DNA of 64,000 nucleotides from an uncultured Methanobrevibacter sp. (GTDB taxonomy: Archaea; Methanobacteriota; Methanobacteria; Methanobacteriales; Methanobacteriaceae): the NCBI RefSeq assembly GCF_902769175.1, contig NZ_CACXNW010000028.1, positions 1 to 64,000 on the forward strand, read 5' to 3'. A program made the position numbers and the translations under genes. The notes under the pieces were generated by a model that saw nothing but the letters and a program-made list of their open reading frames with translations, was not told where the DNA came from and did no database searches. Shown here in pieces: positions 38,515-49,405 of the stretch. Position 1 is the first letter of the stretch, and every line of letters starts with the position of its first letter.

Positions 38515-40295
38515 ATGTGTGGAATTGTAGGATGTATACTTAAGGATAGTGAAAAGTCTGTAGCTCCTATTTTACTCGAATGTGTAGAAAATCTTGACTA
38601 TAGAGGATATGATTCTGTAGGAATAGCTACAGTTGATGGGAAAATCCATGAAAAAAGGACAAGGGAAAGATCCCTGAAGTGGATGAAAAGTTTGATTTGG
38701 CAGATATGCCTGGAAACTTTGGAATCGCTCATGTAAGATGGCCTTCTACTGGAATTGCAAGCAAAATAAATGCACACCCTCATTTGGATGAAAATGATAC
38801 AATTGCAGTTGTTCATAATGGAACCTTAAAAAACTATGATGAACTTAAAGGTGAACTAATTGCAGAGGGTTTCAAATTCAAATCCACTACAGATACTGAA
38901 GTCATTTCTCATTTAATCAGAAAATACATGAATGAAGGATTTGACTTGGAGCATGCATTCAGAAAAACAATAGAACGGCTTGAAGGTTCCTATGCAATTG
39001 TAGTAATTTCCAAAGAAGAGAACAATAAGATCTTTGCAACACGATATCAATCTCCATTGAAAATTGGAATTTCAGATGATGCATATTTTGTATCCTCAGA
39101 TATTCCGGCGATTATAAATTACACTAGACAAATCATTCTTCCTGCTGAAGGGGAAATGATTATCCTGGATGAAAATGGAGTTAGGGTTCATGATGAAAAT
39201 GATAATGAGCTTGAAAAGGAAATTGTTCTAATACCATGGACTGCTCAAATGGCAGAGAAAGGAGACTATCCTTACTATATGATTAAGGAAATATTGAAAC
39301 AGCCAGATGCAGTTGAATTCACCTTAGGTGAAAGGGACAATATCCAAAAGATCATTGATGACCTTGGAAAGATTAAAAACATTTGCTTTGTAGCATGTGG
39401 AACTTCCTACCATGCTTCCCTAACTGGAAAATACCTGATTCAGCATTTGGCAAAGATAAAGACAGATGTTGTTCTTGCCTCTGAATTCAAATACACTGCT
39501 GACACTTTAGATGAAGACACTCTTGTTGTATTCATTTCACAATCTGGTGAAACTTTAGACAGCATGAATGCCTTAAGAATAGCTAAGGAAACTTCACCAA
39601 CACTTGCGATTGTTAACAATATAGGCTCTTCAATGACAGAAGAGGCAAAATATACAATCATTACCCAAGCAGGACCTGAAAAGGGAGTGACTGCTACAAA
39701 AACATATATTGCTCAATTGACTGCAATCTATTTATTTGCAGGACTTTTGGCAAAAGATTATGAATTAGTCGATAGATTATACAATGTTCCAGATTATATT
39801 AGGGAAGTTTTAGATAAATCAAAGGAAATTGAAATCTTATCCCAAAGGTACAGCTTTGCCGATGATCTGTTCTATCTTGGAAGAGGATTTTCATATCCTA
39901 TTGCATTGGAAGGAGCATTGAAATTAAAGGAAATCTCCCTTATTCATGCAGAAGGATATGCTTCCGGTGAATTGAAACATGGTCCTTTGGCTTTAATCAA
40001 TTATACCATTCCAGTTATTGTAATATTGCCTCCAGGAAGTGATTATGAGGATACAATGGTTAATTTAGAGGAAGTCAAAGCTAGAAAAGCAATTATCCTA
40101 TCTGTTTGTGCAGAAGGAGATGCAAAGGGAGAGTGTAAATCAAGGGATGTAATTACCATTAACCCTAAAGTTGATGAAATATTAGCGCCTCTTGTTTATA
40201 CAGTTCCACTTCAATTGCTTGCTTATTATGTAACTTTAGAAAAAGGTCACAATCCAGATAAACCGGAGAATTTGGCTAAGGTAATTACTGTATAA
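38515..40295 (+). CDS. glmS: Glutamine--fructose-6-phosphate aminotransferase (isomerizing), one frameshift
   Basis: GlmS makes glucosamine-6-phosphate, the entry to amino-sugar and pseudomurein synthesis. The N-terminal nucleophile Cys2 is in [11 protein letters not shown], followed by [14 protein letters not shown]. Frame breaks in the A-run at 38651-38656 (one A missing; [20 protein letters not shown] is expected), after which the glutaminase domain resumes with [18 protein letters not shown]. Two SIS domains follow ([34 protein letters not shown]; then [20 protein letters not shown]), and the protein ends in [12 protein letters not shown]. Repaired length is about 592 residues, normal for the family. 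An essential enzyme, so the frameshift is probably a sequence error. Confidence 0.94.
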
Positions 40296-40325
40296 TTTAA
40301 AAATAGCATAAAAATAAATAAATTA

Positions 40326-40368
40326 AATAAATCATGTTTTTATTCATGATTTATTATTCTTTTTTTTT
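40326..40368 (+). terminator. Hairpin terminator of glmS
   Basis: AATAAATCATG (40326-40336) and CATGATTTATT (40345-40355) form a perfect 11-bp stem with an 8-nt loop, followed by a T-run at 40360-40368. It lies 30 bp after the glmS stop. Confidence 0.75.
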
Positions 40369-40440
40369 AAAATTATTTGATATTTGAATATTCTCTTTTT
40401 TTTTAAAATAGTATTTTAATCTTTAAATTTTTCTCTTTTT

Positions 40441-42561
40441 TTATGAAATTATTATTTGATATGGAAAATCTGCAAGATTTAGTTTATTAGAGTTATCATT
40501 TAAATCATCTAAATCATCTAAATCATCATCTAATTCTTCTAAATCTTTTAAATCTTCTAAGTCACTGTAATAATCGGGATCTTCATAATAATTATGATGC
40601 TGGTTTGGATTCATTAAACTCTTGATAAACCTTTCTAAATCCAGCATCTCATCAATGCTCATTTCTTCTCCAAAATCGATAGCAGCTATTAAAAACTCCT
40701 TATCATCATCGTCTTTTGGTAATGGGTTCGGTGCCTTAAATCCTAGTTCATTTAGTCTATCATTAACTAAATCTCTTTTTGGCTATAATTCCCCATAATA
40801 ATTCTTAATGCAAGCTAGTTTTAATAGAATATACTTAAATTTTATCTTAGAAATGGCTTTTTTGTATATGTGATGATTTTTGCTTTTAACAAATATTTTA
40901 GCAAGGAGATCATTACGTTTTATTCCATCAAGAGCAGATAATCTAACATCAATGCTTTCATCATTGTTTGCAATGTCAAACAATAGATTTTCATCACTTA
41001 TATAAGAAACGGCACATTCATGTACCTTTTCGTTTCTATCATTGCATGCCCTATCAACTAAAAGGTCCTGAAGAGTGTATGACTTCTCATCTTCATAAAG
41101 AAGGATTGAATTTGCATCAATATATTCATCATCCCCATCATCATTTGATTCAGAAAGGATTTCATTTTCCTGATTGTTAACAAGCCTTTCCAAATGTTTC
41201 CTTTTATTGAGATGGTATAAATACCTATCATCAGATTTTTTTATAAGCTAGAGTGATGAATTTGCCAACCACTCTTTCAATGCTATCTTTTCTAACTGTC
41301 CAATTATCATCATTTCTTGCTAAATCTGCTAATATTCGATTTTCTTTAAAATATATTATAGTCTCTTCATGTCTAAAATCAGATGATTCCTTTTTGCTCT
41401 TATCCAAATGGCTTTTATTTTGATTCCTCTTATTTTGTGATAAATTTGATATGTTTAATTCACCATCAATTATTGATTGTGCTCGATTTTGGATTGATTC
41501 CACTTTTGAATCAATAATGAGATTTTTTAAAAATTCATTCAATTCCTCTCCAGATAAGTCCTTTAAGGTTATGAGCCTATAAAATTGAATTTAAAACGTT
41601 ATATTCGTTGAATTCTCCAGGATAATAGAGTTTTCCATGCTTAGGCTTTCTCAATTTGTCAAATCCATTTAATGCAATGTCATACAAATAATCAATGTCA
41701 TTGATTCTATTTATTGCAACATAGCGTACAGACCATTCATTATGATAATTTGCTATTGACTTTAATATGTGCTGATTGTCTATTTTGCTTACTATCTCCT
41801 CATATGAATTTTTCTGGTCTGTGGAAATGACCAGTTCCCCATCCTCTATTGATATTTTTGATATAATCAATTTATCAAATCTTTTAAAGAGAATATCATC
41901 AATTCCAAAATCTTCATTAATGTCATCATAATTCAGTTTAAATTCAATTTCTATAGGAATTTCCCCAAAACAATCATTATTTAAGAGATTTGCTAAATAT
42001 TCTTCTCCAAATAGGTAATATAAGGCAGCTATGCGAACAGTTGAATCTGGGTCATTTAGAAGAAAATCAATCCATACCTGAGGTTTATCCACCATTCCTA
42101 ATGCAAATGAACGCACTATTGGATTGGAATGATTATATGCAATTTCAACTATGCTTGCATCCTCTAATTTCAAGGCAGATTCAAGGTAATCATAGTTGAA
42201 AAGTTTACCTTCCATATCCTGATTAAAATCAAATTCGCTATCATTTACCAATTTCTCTATTTCAGCTATTTCCCTTTGGTATTTATGTTCTATATAATCT
42301 TCAAGATTGTATGCTTTAAGAATCATTTGGTAAACTCTTTTATAAAATGAAGGAGAACGCATAAAAAAATGATAATGTTCTGATATCCTCTTTATCAAGA
42401 CAGTTGAATTCTTCTGAAATTCTATTTAAAAAAAGATTATTCAAGTCACGATTATTCCTTATATCTTCCTTATTTAAAATAAAGATGTTAAGGTTTAACA
42501 ATTCTTCATTATAAATGTCAATCAATCGAGATTTTATTGCTTTGGGATTATTTAAGTTCAT
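40441..42561 (-). pseudogene. HEAT-like repeat protein 2, four breaks
   Basis: Merged length is about 707 residues. The N-terminus is MNLNNPKAIKSRLIDIYNEE. HEAT-like repeats include SNPIVRSFALGMVDKPQVWI, DPDSTVRIAALYYLFGEEYL, HNEWSVRYVAINRINDIDYL and ESIDVRLSALDGIKRNDLLA. The C-terminus is an acidic coil (YYSDLEDLKDLEELDDDLDD). Breaks are homopolymer frameshifts at about 42370, 41580 and 41240 and an in-frame TAG at 40783-40785 (ELxPKRDLVND). It begins 48 bp after the LMW phosphatase gene upstream, so the two form one operon. No enzyme motif seen. Confidence 0.65.
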
Positions 42562-42609
42562 TTTATCAAAATATTTAGTTAATTAGATTTAATTCCATAT
42601 TAAAAAAAG

Positions 42610-43062
42610 TTAATTTTTAGAATCATATCTTAAAAGCTTATCCCTGTCTATCTTTTCCAATGATTCCTTGATTTCATTAAAAGTAGCTTCATAAACTTCT
42701 ATATCATACATAAAGGGATCATCTATATCATAAATGTAATCAACATCATTAAATTCCTTTATTGTGTAAATTTCTAAATCAGGATATCTTTTTCTTAAGG
42801 TATTTCTATGTGATGTTTCCAATGTTAAAATCAAGTCCATTTCTTCAATATTGGAACTTTTAATACTTGTAGCCTTATGCTTTGATACGTCAAGTCCATG
42901 ATTCTTGCAGACTTCAATAGTATTCTTTGAAGGAGATCTGCCATCAGTAGCAGCTATTCCTGCAGAACATATTTTCAGATTTTCCTTAATTATGGATTTA
43001 AATATATATTCTGCCATAACGCTTCTACATGTATTTGCTGTACAAACAAACATTAATTTCAT
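42610..43062 (-). CDS. Low-molecular-weight phosphatase 1 (protein tyrosine/arginine phosphatase type)
   Basis: A 150-residue single-domain phosphatase. The P-loop is MFVCTANTCRSVMAE (C-x5-R-S form) with the catalytic Cys and Arg. The general-acid loop contains DDPFMYD. The P-loop has A-N-T where classical tyrosine phosphatases have G-N-I. A Thr at this place is known to favour phospho-arginine in YwlE, so an arginine phosphatase is possible. The ATG follows AAGGAGTGAAATC. It lies just upstream of HEAT protein 2, the same order as the second phosphatase-HEAT pair at 49406-51854. Confidence 0.85.
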   Translation of the reverse strand: MKLMFVCTANTCRSVMAEYIFKSIIKENLKICSAGIAATDGRSPSKNTIEVCKNHGLDVSKHKATSIKSSNIEEMDLILTLETSHRNTLRKRYPDLEIYTIKEFNDVDYIYDIDDPFMYDIEVYEATFNEIKESLEKIDRDKLLRYDSKN

Positions 43063-43164
43063 GATTTCACTCCTTTAAAATATATTGGCTTCTTATTCTA
43101 TAATTTAAACAATTAATTAAATATATTTATGCAAATCTTAAATTTTAATAAAAAAAATAAAAAA

Positions 43165-43278
43165 ATAGTATATTTTTAAAGATTTTTAATTACTTAAAAA
43201 AGATAAAGAAAAGGAAAATATGAAAATTTAAAGATTTTTAATTACTTAAAAAAGATAAAGAAAAGGAAAAATATGAAA
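43165..43278. repeat. Direct repeat of about 53 bp, two copies
   Basis: AAAGATTTTTAATTACTTAA, AAAAGATAAAGAAAAGGAAAA and ATATGAAAA are repeated twice in the gap between the phage-like gene and the LMW phosphatase gene. Confidence 0.8.
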
Positions 43279-43298
43279 AAAGATTAGGGCATCAGAAA

Positions 43299-43688
43299 CT
43301 AATCCTGTGCCAATTCATCATAGATTTTTCTCAATTCTTCAATTGATTTTTCACTTAATTCTTGATCTTGTTTGTTTTCGATGATTGCTAGGATTTTATC
43401 CCTTTGAGCCTTATTAGCCAAAGCAATCTTTGTCTTTTCAATTTCTGCTTCTTTCATTTCGAAAATGCTTTTTACAATGTTGATTTTAATTTCCAATTCT
43501 CTTTTTAATGGATTCTTACTTGCATCCTATAGTGATTCAACCTGCAAATCATTTTCATCTCTTTTCAGATTCTTGTAAATGTAATCCAAATCTACAAGTC
43601 TTAGATCGAATAGGTCTTCAAGATTGATTAGACCCTTAAATTCAAATCTATATTTTTTCTTTAATGCTTCAATCCAAATATTGTCCAT
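43299..43688 (-). pseudogene. Small helical protein resembling a tailed-phage gene product, one in-frame stop
   Basis: From ATG 43688 the frame reads MDNIWIEALKKKYRFEFKGL, INLEDLFDLRLVDLDYIYKN, then a TAG at 43527-43529 (ESLxDASKNPLKRELE) and a charged coiled coil ending QELSEKSIEELRKIYDELAQ. Total is 129 codons. The order (folded start with 'LWDL/LFDL', then ASxNPxK, then a long helix with KQDxELS) resembles a small hypothetical protein I recall from tailed phages, where it also sits next to a homologue of the next gene. That recognition is from memory. The stop is probably a changed Glu codon. Confidence 0.5.
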
Positions 43689-43843
43689 AATCATCTCCTC
43701 GATAAATTTTTGGAAAAACTAATTTGATAAAGATTTTAGTCTAAAAATTCGTATAAAAGCTAATAATGAAAACATCCTAAAAATGTAAATATCTTGATAA
43801 TGAAAACACCTAAAAAAAGGTATTTTGGATGTTATTGGATTAT

Positions 43844-45871
43844 CTAAGCAATAACAACATTAAATACCCTTTCGATGTTTGCTGATTTCACCTTTAGGGT
43901 AACCCTATTTTTCTGAGTGAATGAAAAACCGATTCCGCTTAATTGTTCATCAGTTTTCTCTACCTTTGCAATGCTTGCTAAAGCTTCGGTAACCTTACGA
44001 TGATCCCTTAGTTCGATTATCAAGTATTCATTGAACCATGGATTTGGTCTTCCATCATTCAAGCAGTCCTTTAGGATAAAGAATATATGCTTGTTTCCAA
44101 CAGCATTGTCTCCCCAGTAGTTAGGGCTGTAGCAGATTAGGCTGACAGGTATAAAACTGTTGTACTGTAGATTCCACTCTTTGGTGCTTGAAACCTGTTC
44201 GTCCAAAAAGCTTTTTAAGGTGAAGTTTCCATCACTGTCCAAAGTAACCTTTGCAACATCAACATATTCATCTTGAACTAGCCTCATAGGGTAGTTGAAA
44301 TTAAAGACCCTTCCATCAAATTCGATTTCTGCCTTGAATCCATCATTTCCACCACGGTAGGTGTATTGATGAACACGGAATAGGTAATCTCCAGGAATCA
44401 TTTGGTCTTTTTCCTTGAATTGAATGTTTTCAATTGCAGGAACATTCTCTTCAGGATTGATGATGTCTATATCAAGCCATCCTCCTGTTTTTGAACTTTT
44501 CATATGTTTGTAGTAGATTTCTTCACCTTCTGGTGTGGTACAATGAGCATCCAAATCGTTTTTGTCCCATTCATTGTCGTTCCATTGAATGGTAAATCTC
44601 AAGTCTACATCAACATCTCCACCCATTGCCTTTACCCTTTCCTTCATTAGGCTATCTGCAATGTTGTTTTTGTATGCCCAACTGAATGGGTTGTCCCATT
44701 TGAACATTGTTGGAGCATCCTTGTTTTCTGGTCCAATCAATGACATGAAATTGTTGCTCAAGTCATATGATAGGTATAGTTCCACTTCAACTGCAGTTGG
44801 CAGGATGTTTTTTACAAAGTCCTGCAATGAGATTTCCTGGACTTTATCAAAGTTACGTGCCTTATTCACAGTCAAATTCCTTAGTTTGTCGAAGAAATTC
44901 TGATTGTTCTGGATTTCATTGGTGTAATCTCTGTTTGCAAACAATACGTCATTGATGCTTAGATCTGACATATTTGCATAGCGTCTGTAGATTGACTCTC
45001 CAAATCCTAATTCATTGATCTTTTCCTGTGCATCTTCCAGCATTCTTTTGGTGAAGATTGGCTTTGGTCTTTGATAATTGGTAGGTGCTACAATTCTTTC
45101 ATATTTTGTAACAGCTTCATCCAATGGCACCTCTAGAGTTATGTCCTTCAACAGAACTCCAATACTGTGGTTTTTGATTCTAACAATAACGGAACCAAGT
45201 TCAATGCTTTTAATCCAGTAGAATACATTTTCATCCAGTTCATTTTCTTCATATTCCTTTAGGTATCTCTTAAAGATTTTCAAAACATCTTCCCACTGGT
45301 CTCCACGGTAAAGGCTGTTTGAAGCGATAAGTTCTAAAACGGTGTCAACCGCTTCCTCTGAGATTTGTTCGGTACTGTTTTCCAAAATAATCCTGTTGTC
45401 TCTGTACTCTGCCTTTTGACTTGAGTTACCTATGCATCTTTCTGGCACATCAGCGTAGAAGTGATACCAAGTATGCACATTTCCATCTTCCATCATTTCA
45501 GGGTTGCTTTCTAGACCGACCCTTTTGGTGTCACTTATGAATATGTCCTTGATTTTTGCTGACTTTACAGCTTCATCCAATTGTTTGAATATTTCCTTTT
45601 CCTCTTGGGTTTCACCTGCAAACAAAGTGACATATTCTCCGTTATCTTCGTCGATTGCTACAACATTTGCCATTCTTTTGAAAAAGCTGAGGCATGCACT
45701 GCAATCCAGTTCTCTTCTTTCACGAAAGATTGGGTTTAATTCTTTAGGAAATCCATCTAAATACATGTTCCATAGGAATTCCCAATCAATGTCTACAACA
45801 AATAATTTTCTTGGTGCCATATTTTCATTAAAATGATTGAATAATCTGTCACGCATATTTTTAAAATTGAT
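43844..45871 (-). CDS. Large phage-like protein with a C-terminal DUF2135-like domain
   Basis: About 675 residues. The N-terminal part (LWNMYLDGFPKELNPIFRER, then ELDCSACLSFFKRMANVVAI) resembles a conserved hypothetical protein of tailed phages. The region from about residue 410 (DLRFTIQWNDNEWDKNDLDAHC, CTTPEGEEIYYKHMKSSKTG, GWLDIDII) matches the DUF2135/YfaP pattern of secreted or TerD-associated proteins. The first ATG is at 45856, 19 nt from the strong site GGAGGTGA (45876-45883). The codon ATC at 45869-45871, 4 nt from that site, is better placed and may be a changed ATG (MNFKNMRDRL). It is followed by the small phage-like gene, probably in one operon. Confidence 0.6.
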   Translation of the reverse strand: MNFKNMRDRLFNHFNENMAPRKLFVVDIDWEFLWNMYLDGFPKELNPIFRERRELDCSACLSFFKRMANVVAIDEDNGEYVTLFAGETQEEKEIFKQLDEAVKSAKIKDIFISDTKRVGLESNPEMMEDGNVHTWYHFYADVPERCIGNSSQKAEYRDNRIILENSTEQISEEAVDTVLELIASNSLYRGDQWEDVLKIFKRYLKEYEENELDENVFYWIKSIELGSVIVRIKNHSIGVLLKDITLEVPLDEAVTKYERIVAPTNYQRPKPIFTKRMLEDAQEKINELGFGESIYRRYANMSDLSINDVLFANRDYTNEIQNNQNFFDKLRNLTVNKARNFDKVQEISLQDFVKNILPTAVEVELYLSYDLSNNFMSLIGPENKDAPTMFKWDNPFSWAYKNNIADSLMKERVKAMGGDVDVDLRFTIQWNDNEWDKNDLDAHCTTPEGEEIYYKHMKSSKTGGWLDIDIINPEENVPAIENIQFKEKDQMIPGDYLFRVHQYTYRGGNDGFKAEIEFDGRVFNFNYPMRLVQDEYVDVAKVTLDSDGNFTLKSFLDEQVSSTKEWNLQYNSFIPVSLICYSPNYWGDNAVGNKHIFFILKDCLNDGRPNPWFNEYLIIELRDHRKVTEALASIAKVEKTDEQLSGIGFSFTQKNRVTLKVKSANIERVFNVVIA

Positions 45872-45884
45872 ACTTTCACCTCCC

Positions 45885-46432
45885 TTATTATCAATTAAAA
45901 ATTTAAAAATTATTTATTCTGCAATTTTAATCAGTGATATTAATGAATATTTGAAAAGTTTCTATGTGCAAAAAGTTTTGTTTTTTGTATAATGATAATT
46001 GATCATTTGGATTATAAATGACTTAATCAGTTTAATCATGACATTGACTTAAATTTAACCGCTAAATATCCACTAATAAAACCAATTAAATTTTTTTAGC
46101 TAATATTGGATTGATTGAATTTTTTAAATCAATTTGAATATTAACAAATATATCTCTATTTTAAAAGCTATATAAGTCGTATAAAGTTTTTGCTTTAATT
46201 GAAAATTAATAAATAAAATTAGTTGGGGAATTAAATGAAAAACAGATAAAATAAAAGTAAAATAGATAAAAATAGGATAATAAATTAGAAAAAAATTTAA
46301 AAAGAAGAATAAAAATAAGTATTCTCTTAATGGAATAATAAGTTAGAATAATAAAAAATTTAAAATGAAGAATAAAAATAGTTTTTTTTTCTTATAATAG
46401 AATAATAAGTTAGAATAATAAAAAATTTTAAA
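45885..46432. repeat. Gene-free region with about 65 bp imperfect repeats
   Basis: From 46240 to 46432 the segment AATAATAAGTTAGAATAATA, AAAAATTTAAAAAGAAGAATAAAA occurs three times with variation, next to the EF-2 terminator. 45885-46239 is AT-rich with no gene. A TATA-like TATAAGTCGTATAAAG occurs at about 46170. Confidence 0.6.
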
Positions 46433-46459
46433 AAGAAGAATAAAATGATTATTCTTCTT
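46433..46459 (-). terminator. Hairpin terminator of the EF-2 gene
   Basis: AAGAAGAATAA (46433-46443) and TTATTCTTCTT (46449-46459) form a perfect 11-bp stem with a 5-nt loop. On the - strand a T-rich run follows. It lies 32 bp after the EF-2 stop. Confidence 0.7.
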
Positions 46460-46490
46460 AAAATATACAGTTTTTAATTGGTTCATTACA

Positions 46491-48686
46491 TTATGCAGAA
46501 TAATGATCAGGACCATAAGGTTCTGGTGATAATCCTTTTCTCTCACGGATTTGCCTTACAATATCATCCTGCAGGTATATTGGCAAAACTTCAAATCCTT
46601 TCATTTCTGTTGAGAAGTCACCTTTACCTCCTGTAGCAGATCTTATGTCTCCTGCAAATCCGAACATTTTTGCAATAGGTACTTCAAAGTCCATTTCTGC
46701 AATTGTTCCCTTAATGTTCTGTTCAATGATTCTGCCTCTTCTGTTTTGAATGTCCTTGTTGCAGTTGCCCATATAATCAACAGGAGCTGAAATGAATACC
46801 TTTTGAATAGGTTCCAATAGGCATGGATTAGCAGACATTATTGAAGCATAAATCGCTTTTTTGATAGCTGGAAGTACTTGTGCAGGACCTCTGTGAATAG
46901 CATCCTCATGAAGCTTAGCATCTGAAAGCTTGAATTTCAATCCAACTACTTCTTCGCTTGCTAAAGGACCATCCTTTAGTGCAGATTCAAAACCTTCAAG
47001 CAACAGCTCCTTGACTTCATCTAAGTATTGGATACCTCTAGTCATATTGATGAACATTGACCTGTTGTGGATGTCCCAAACTCTACGAGCCTCTTCCTTG
47101 TCCATTCCAAGTGCAATAAATTCTTGGGCCGTTTCCTTGGTTTTTATTCTGCCTTCCTTCAAGTTGCCTTCTATCAATGCATTGTAGATTCCATTGTCTA
47201 AAAGTTCAACTTCAATATAGAATCTGTTGTGCTTGTTAGGGAATTTACCTTCAATGACTGGGGAATGTCCTGTAACGCTTTCCTTATATACGATAATAGG
47301 TTCTGATACAAGAATTTCCAAATTCTGGTCAGTCTTTATCCTATTGGTTACAACTTCCAAGTGAAGTTCTCCCATACCTGAAATCAATTGCTCACCAGTA
47401 GTGTCATTGATTTCCACCTTAATGGTTGGATCCTCTTTTGATACTTGCCTTAAGACTTCAATCAATTTAGGCAAGTCCTTAGTGTTCTTGGCTTCAACAG
47501 CTACTGTTACTACAGGTTCTGAGATATGGTCAATAGGTTCAAACTCTTCGATTTTGACATCAGGTGAACAGATTGTTTCTCCAGCGCTAGCTTCCTTAAC
47601 ACCTGTAATGTATGCAATGTTTCCTACATGAACCTTTTCGGTGTCAATTGTTTTTGCACCATTGAATACTCCTACCTGTTGGATTCTTGATTTAGTTTGA
47701 GAACCGACCAAATAGACTTCATTGGATTTTTCCAAAGTTCCACCATAAACTCTGCAGGTAGCTAAAACTCCCATATGCTTATCTACTGTTACATTTGTAA
47801 TCATACCGGCTAAAGGACCATCAGGAGATGAATTCACCATGGTTTGGCCTGCTTTACTTTCAATCTCACCACCCCAAATCTTAGGAACTCTGTAGACTTG
47901 AGCCTTATCTGGAGAAGGCAAGTGCTTAACTACCATATTCAATAGGACTTCTGTAAGTGGCAAGAGCTTCTTTAATTCTTCCTCTTTGCCTGTATTGCAG
48001 TAATCGACAATATCCTTAAAGCTGAAACCTGTTTCCTACATCATAGGGACATTGATAGCCCAATTCTTAAATGCAGATCCGAAAGCTACACTTCCATCCT
48101 CTACATTTACCATCCATTCCGCCTTTTTGTCCTTAGGTGCCAAACTCTTGATAAGTTCATTCACTTCAACAATAATGCTTGTAAGTTGCTTCAATAGGTC
48201 TTCTGGAGTCAATTTCAATTCATTGATTAATCTGTCCACTTTTTTGATGAATAATACAGGCTTTACATTTTCCCTTAATGCCTGCTTAAGGACAGTTTCT
48301 GTTTGTGGCATAACTCCATCTACAGCACATACTACAACATCAGCACCATCTACAGCTCTCATTGCACGGGTTACGTCTCCACCAAAGTCTACGTGACCTG
48401 GAGTGTCAATCAGGTTGATTAGATATTGGTCTCCATCATATTCCTGAACCATGGAAGCATTAGCAGCATCAATGGTAATTCCACGGTCTTGTTCGTCCTG
48501 TTTGGTGTCCATACCTAAGGCTTCACCAGCTAATTCTTCTGAAATCAGGCCTGCACCAGCAAGTAAGTTGTCTGATAATGTTGTCTTTCCGTGATCAATG
48601 TGAGCACATATTCCTATATTTCTGATGTATTCAGGTTCGTACATCAATTCCTTAATCTTTGCAATCATTTTGTCTTGTCTTGACAT
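46491..48686 (-). CDS. fusA: Translation elongation factor 2 (EF-2), one in-frame stop
   Basis: EF-2 is the GTPase that drives ribosomal translocation. Merged length is about 731 residues, normal for archaea. G1 is [16 protein letters not shown], the Gly-Ile-Thr switch is RGITID, G3 is [11 protein letters not shown]. The G4 region reads FIKKVDRLI where INKVDRLI is normal, so the conserved Asn is Lys here. A TAG at 48036-48038 interrupts [20 protein letters not shown]. The diphthamide loop [15 protein letters not shown] is intact. The ATG follows AAGGAGTGTATTT. Such an essential single-copy gene cannot be dead, so the TAG and perhaps the Asn-to-Lys change are probably sequence errors. Confidence 0.95.
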
Positions 48687-48989
48687 AAATACACTCCTTA
48701 TGTGTTTTAGTTAATATTAGAATTAAAATTATTAATTAAATTCCATTTAAAATTCTGAGAATTTTAATTCAAGTAAAACCATTTATGAAAGCCAAGATTT
48801 AATTAAAAATAAGTTTAATTAATTAAAAGTAAAACAAAAAAATAAAATTGAATTTGGTTTTTCTAAAAAAAAAGTAGTTTTATAATTCTAAAAGCATTAT
48901 TATCTTAAAAGATCATCTGATTAAATTATTTAATAAGCCTAATATAATTCTTTATATTTATGATAAAAACTTATTAGCTGATATATTTT
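48687..48989. other. AT-rich gap upstream of the EF-2 gene
   Basis: No gene or hairpin is evident. It separates the EF-2 start from a possible small gene upstream on the same strand and should contain the EF-2 promoter. Confidence 0.4.
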
Positions 48990-49097
48990 TCAATAATTTA
49001 ACAAACATATAAACTTTGCAATGTTAATCATAGAACCATTTAATTTAGAATCAGCTTTCATAAAATTAAAATCTGTTTCGCTGTCTTCAAGTCCCAT
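48990..49097 (-). CDS. Candidate small protein with strong ribosome binding site
   Basis: A 35-codon frame (MGLEDSETDFNFMKADSKLN, then GSMINIAKFICLLNY) begins 6 nt after GGGGGTG, one of the best ribosome binding sites in this window. The N-terminal half is acidic and the C-terminal half is hydrophobic. I recognise no family. It could be a real microprotein or the remains of a longer gene. The gap from 49098 to 49405 shows nothing else. Confidence 0.35.
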   Translation of the reverse strand: MGLEDSETDFNFMKADSKLNGSMINIAKFICLLNY

Positions 49098-49405
49098 GGC
49101 TAACACCCCCAAACAATCTTGATTATTTATAATAATCATTAATTTATTTTTATTTCAATTGAATATATAAAATTTATGGAATATTTGTCTAATATCATAT
49201 AAAATACTTAGACAAATAAACAATAAATCCAATATTTTTCCAAAATGGGAAAAACATTAAACAAATAATATTTTACTTAACTATACAATATTATATTTCA
49301 ATTTGTCTATATATAAATCGAATAAAGGAAATCCTTTATTTCAAAAAGTAATTCTTATATTTTTTTTTATTAATTGATAAGTGACCGTAGTGAGCTTAAA
49401 GCTAT

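Noticed and set aside
46343-46546. Lys/Phe-rich frame on the - strand at the EF-2 3' end
   Set aside because: It runs through the EF-2 end, the terminator hairpin and the repeats, is low complexity and lacks a ribosome binding site.
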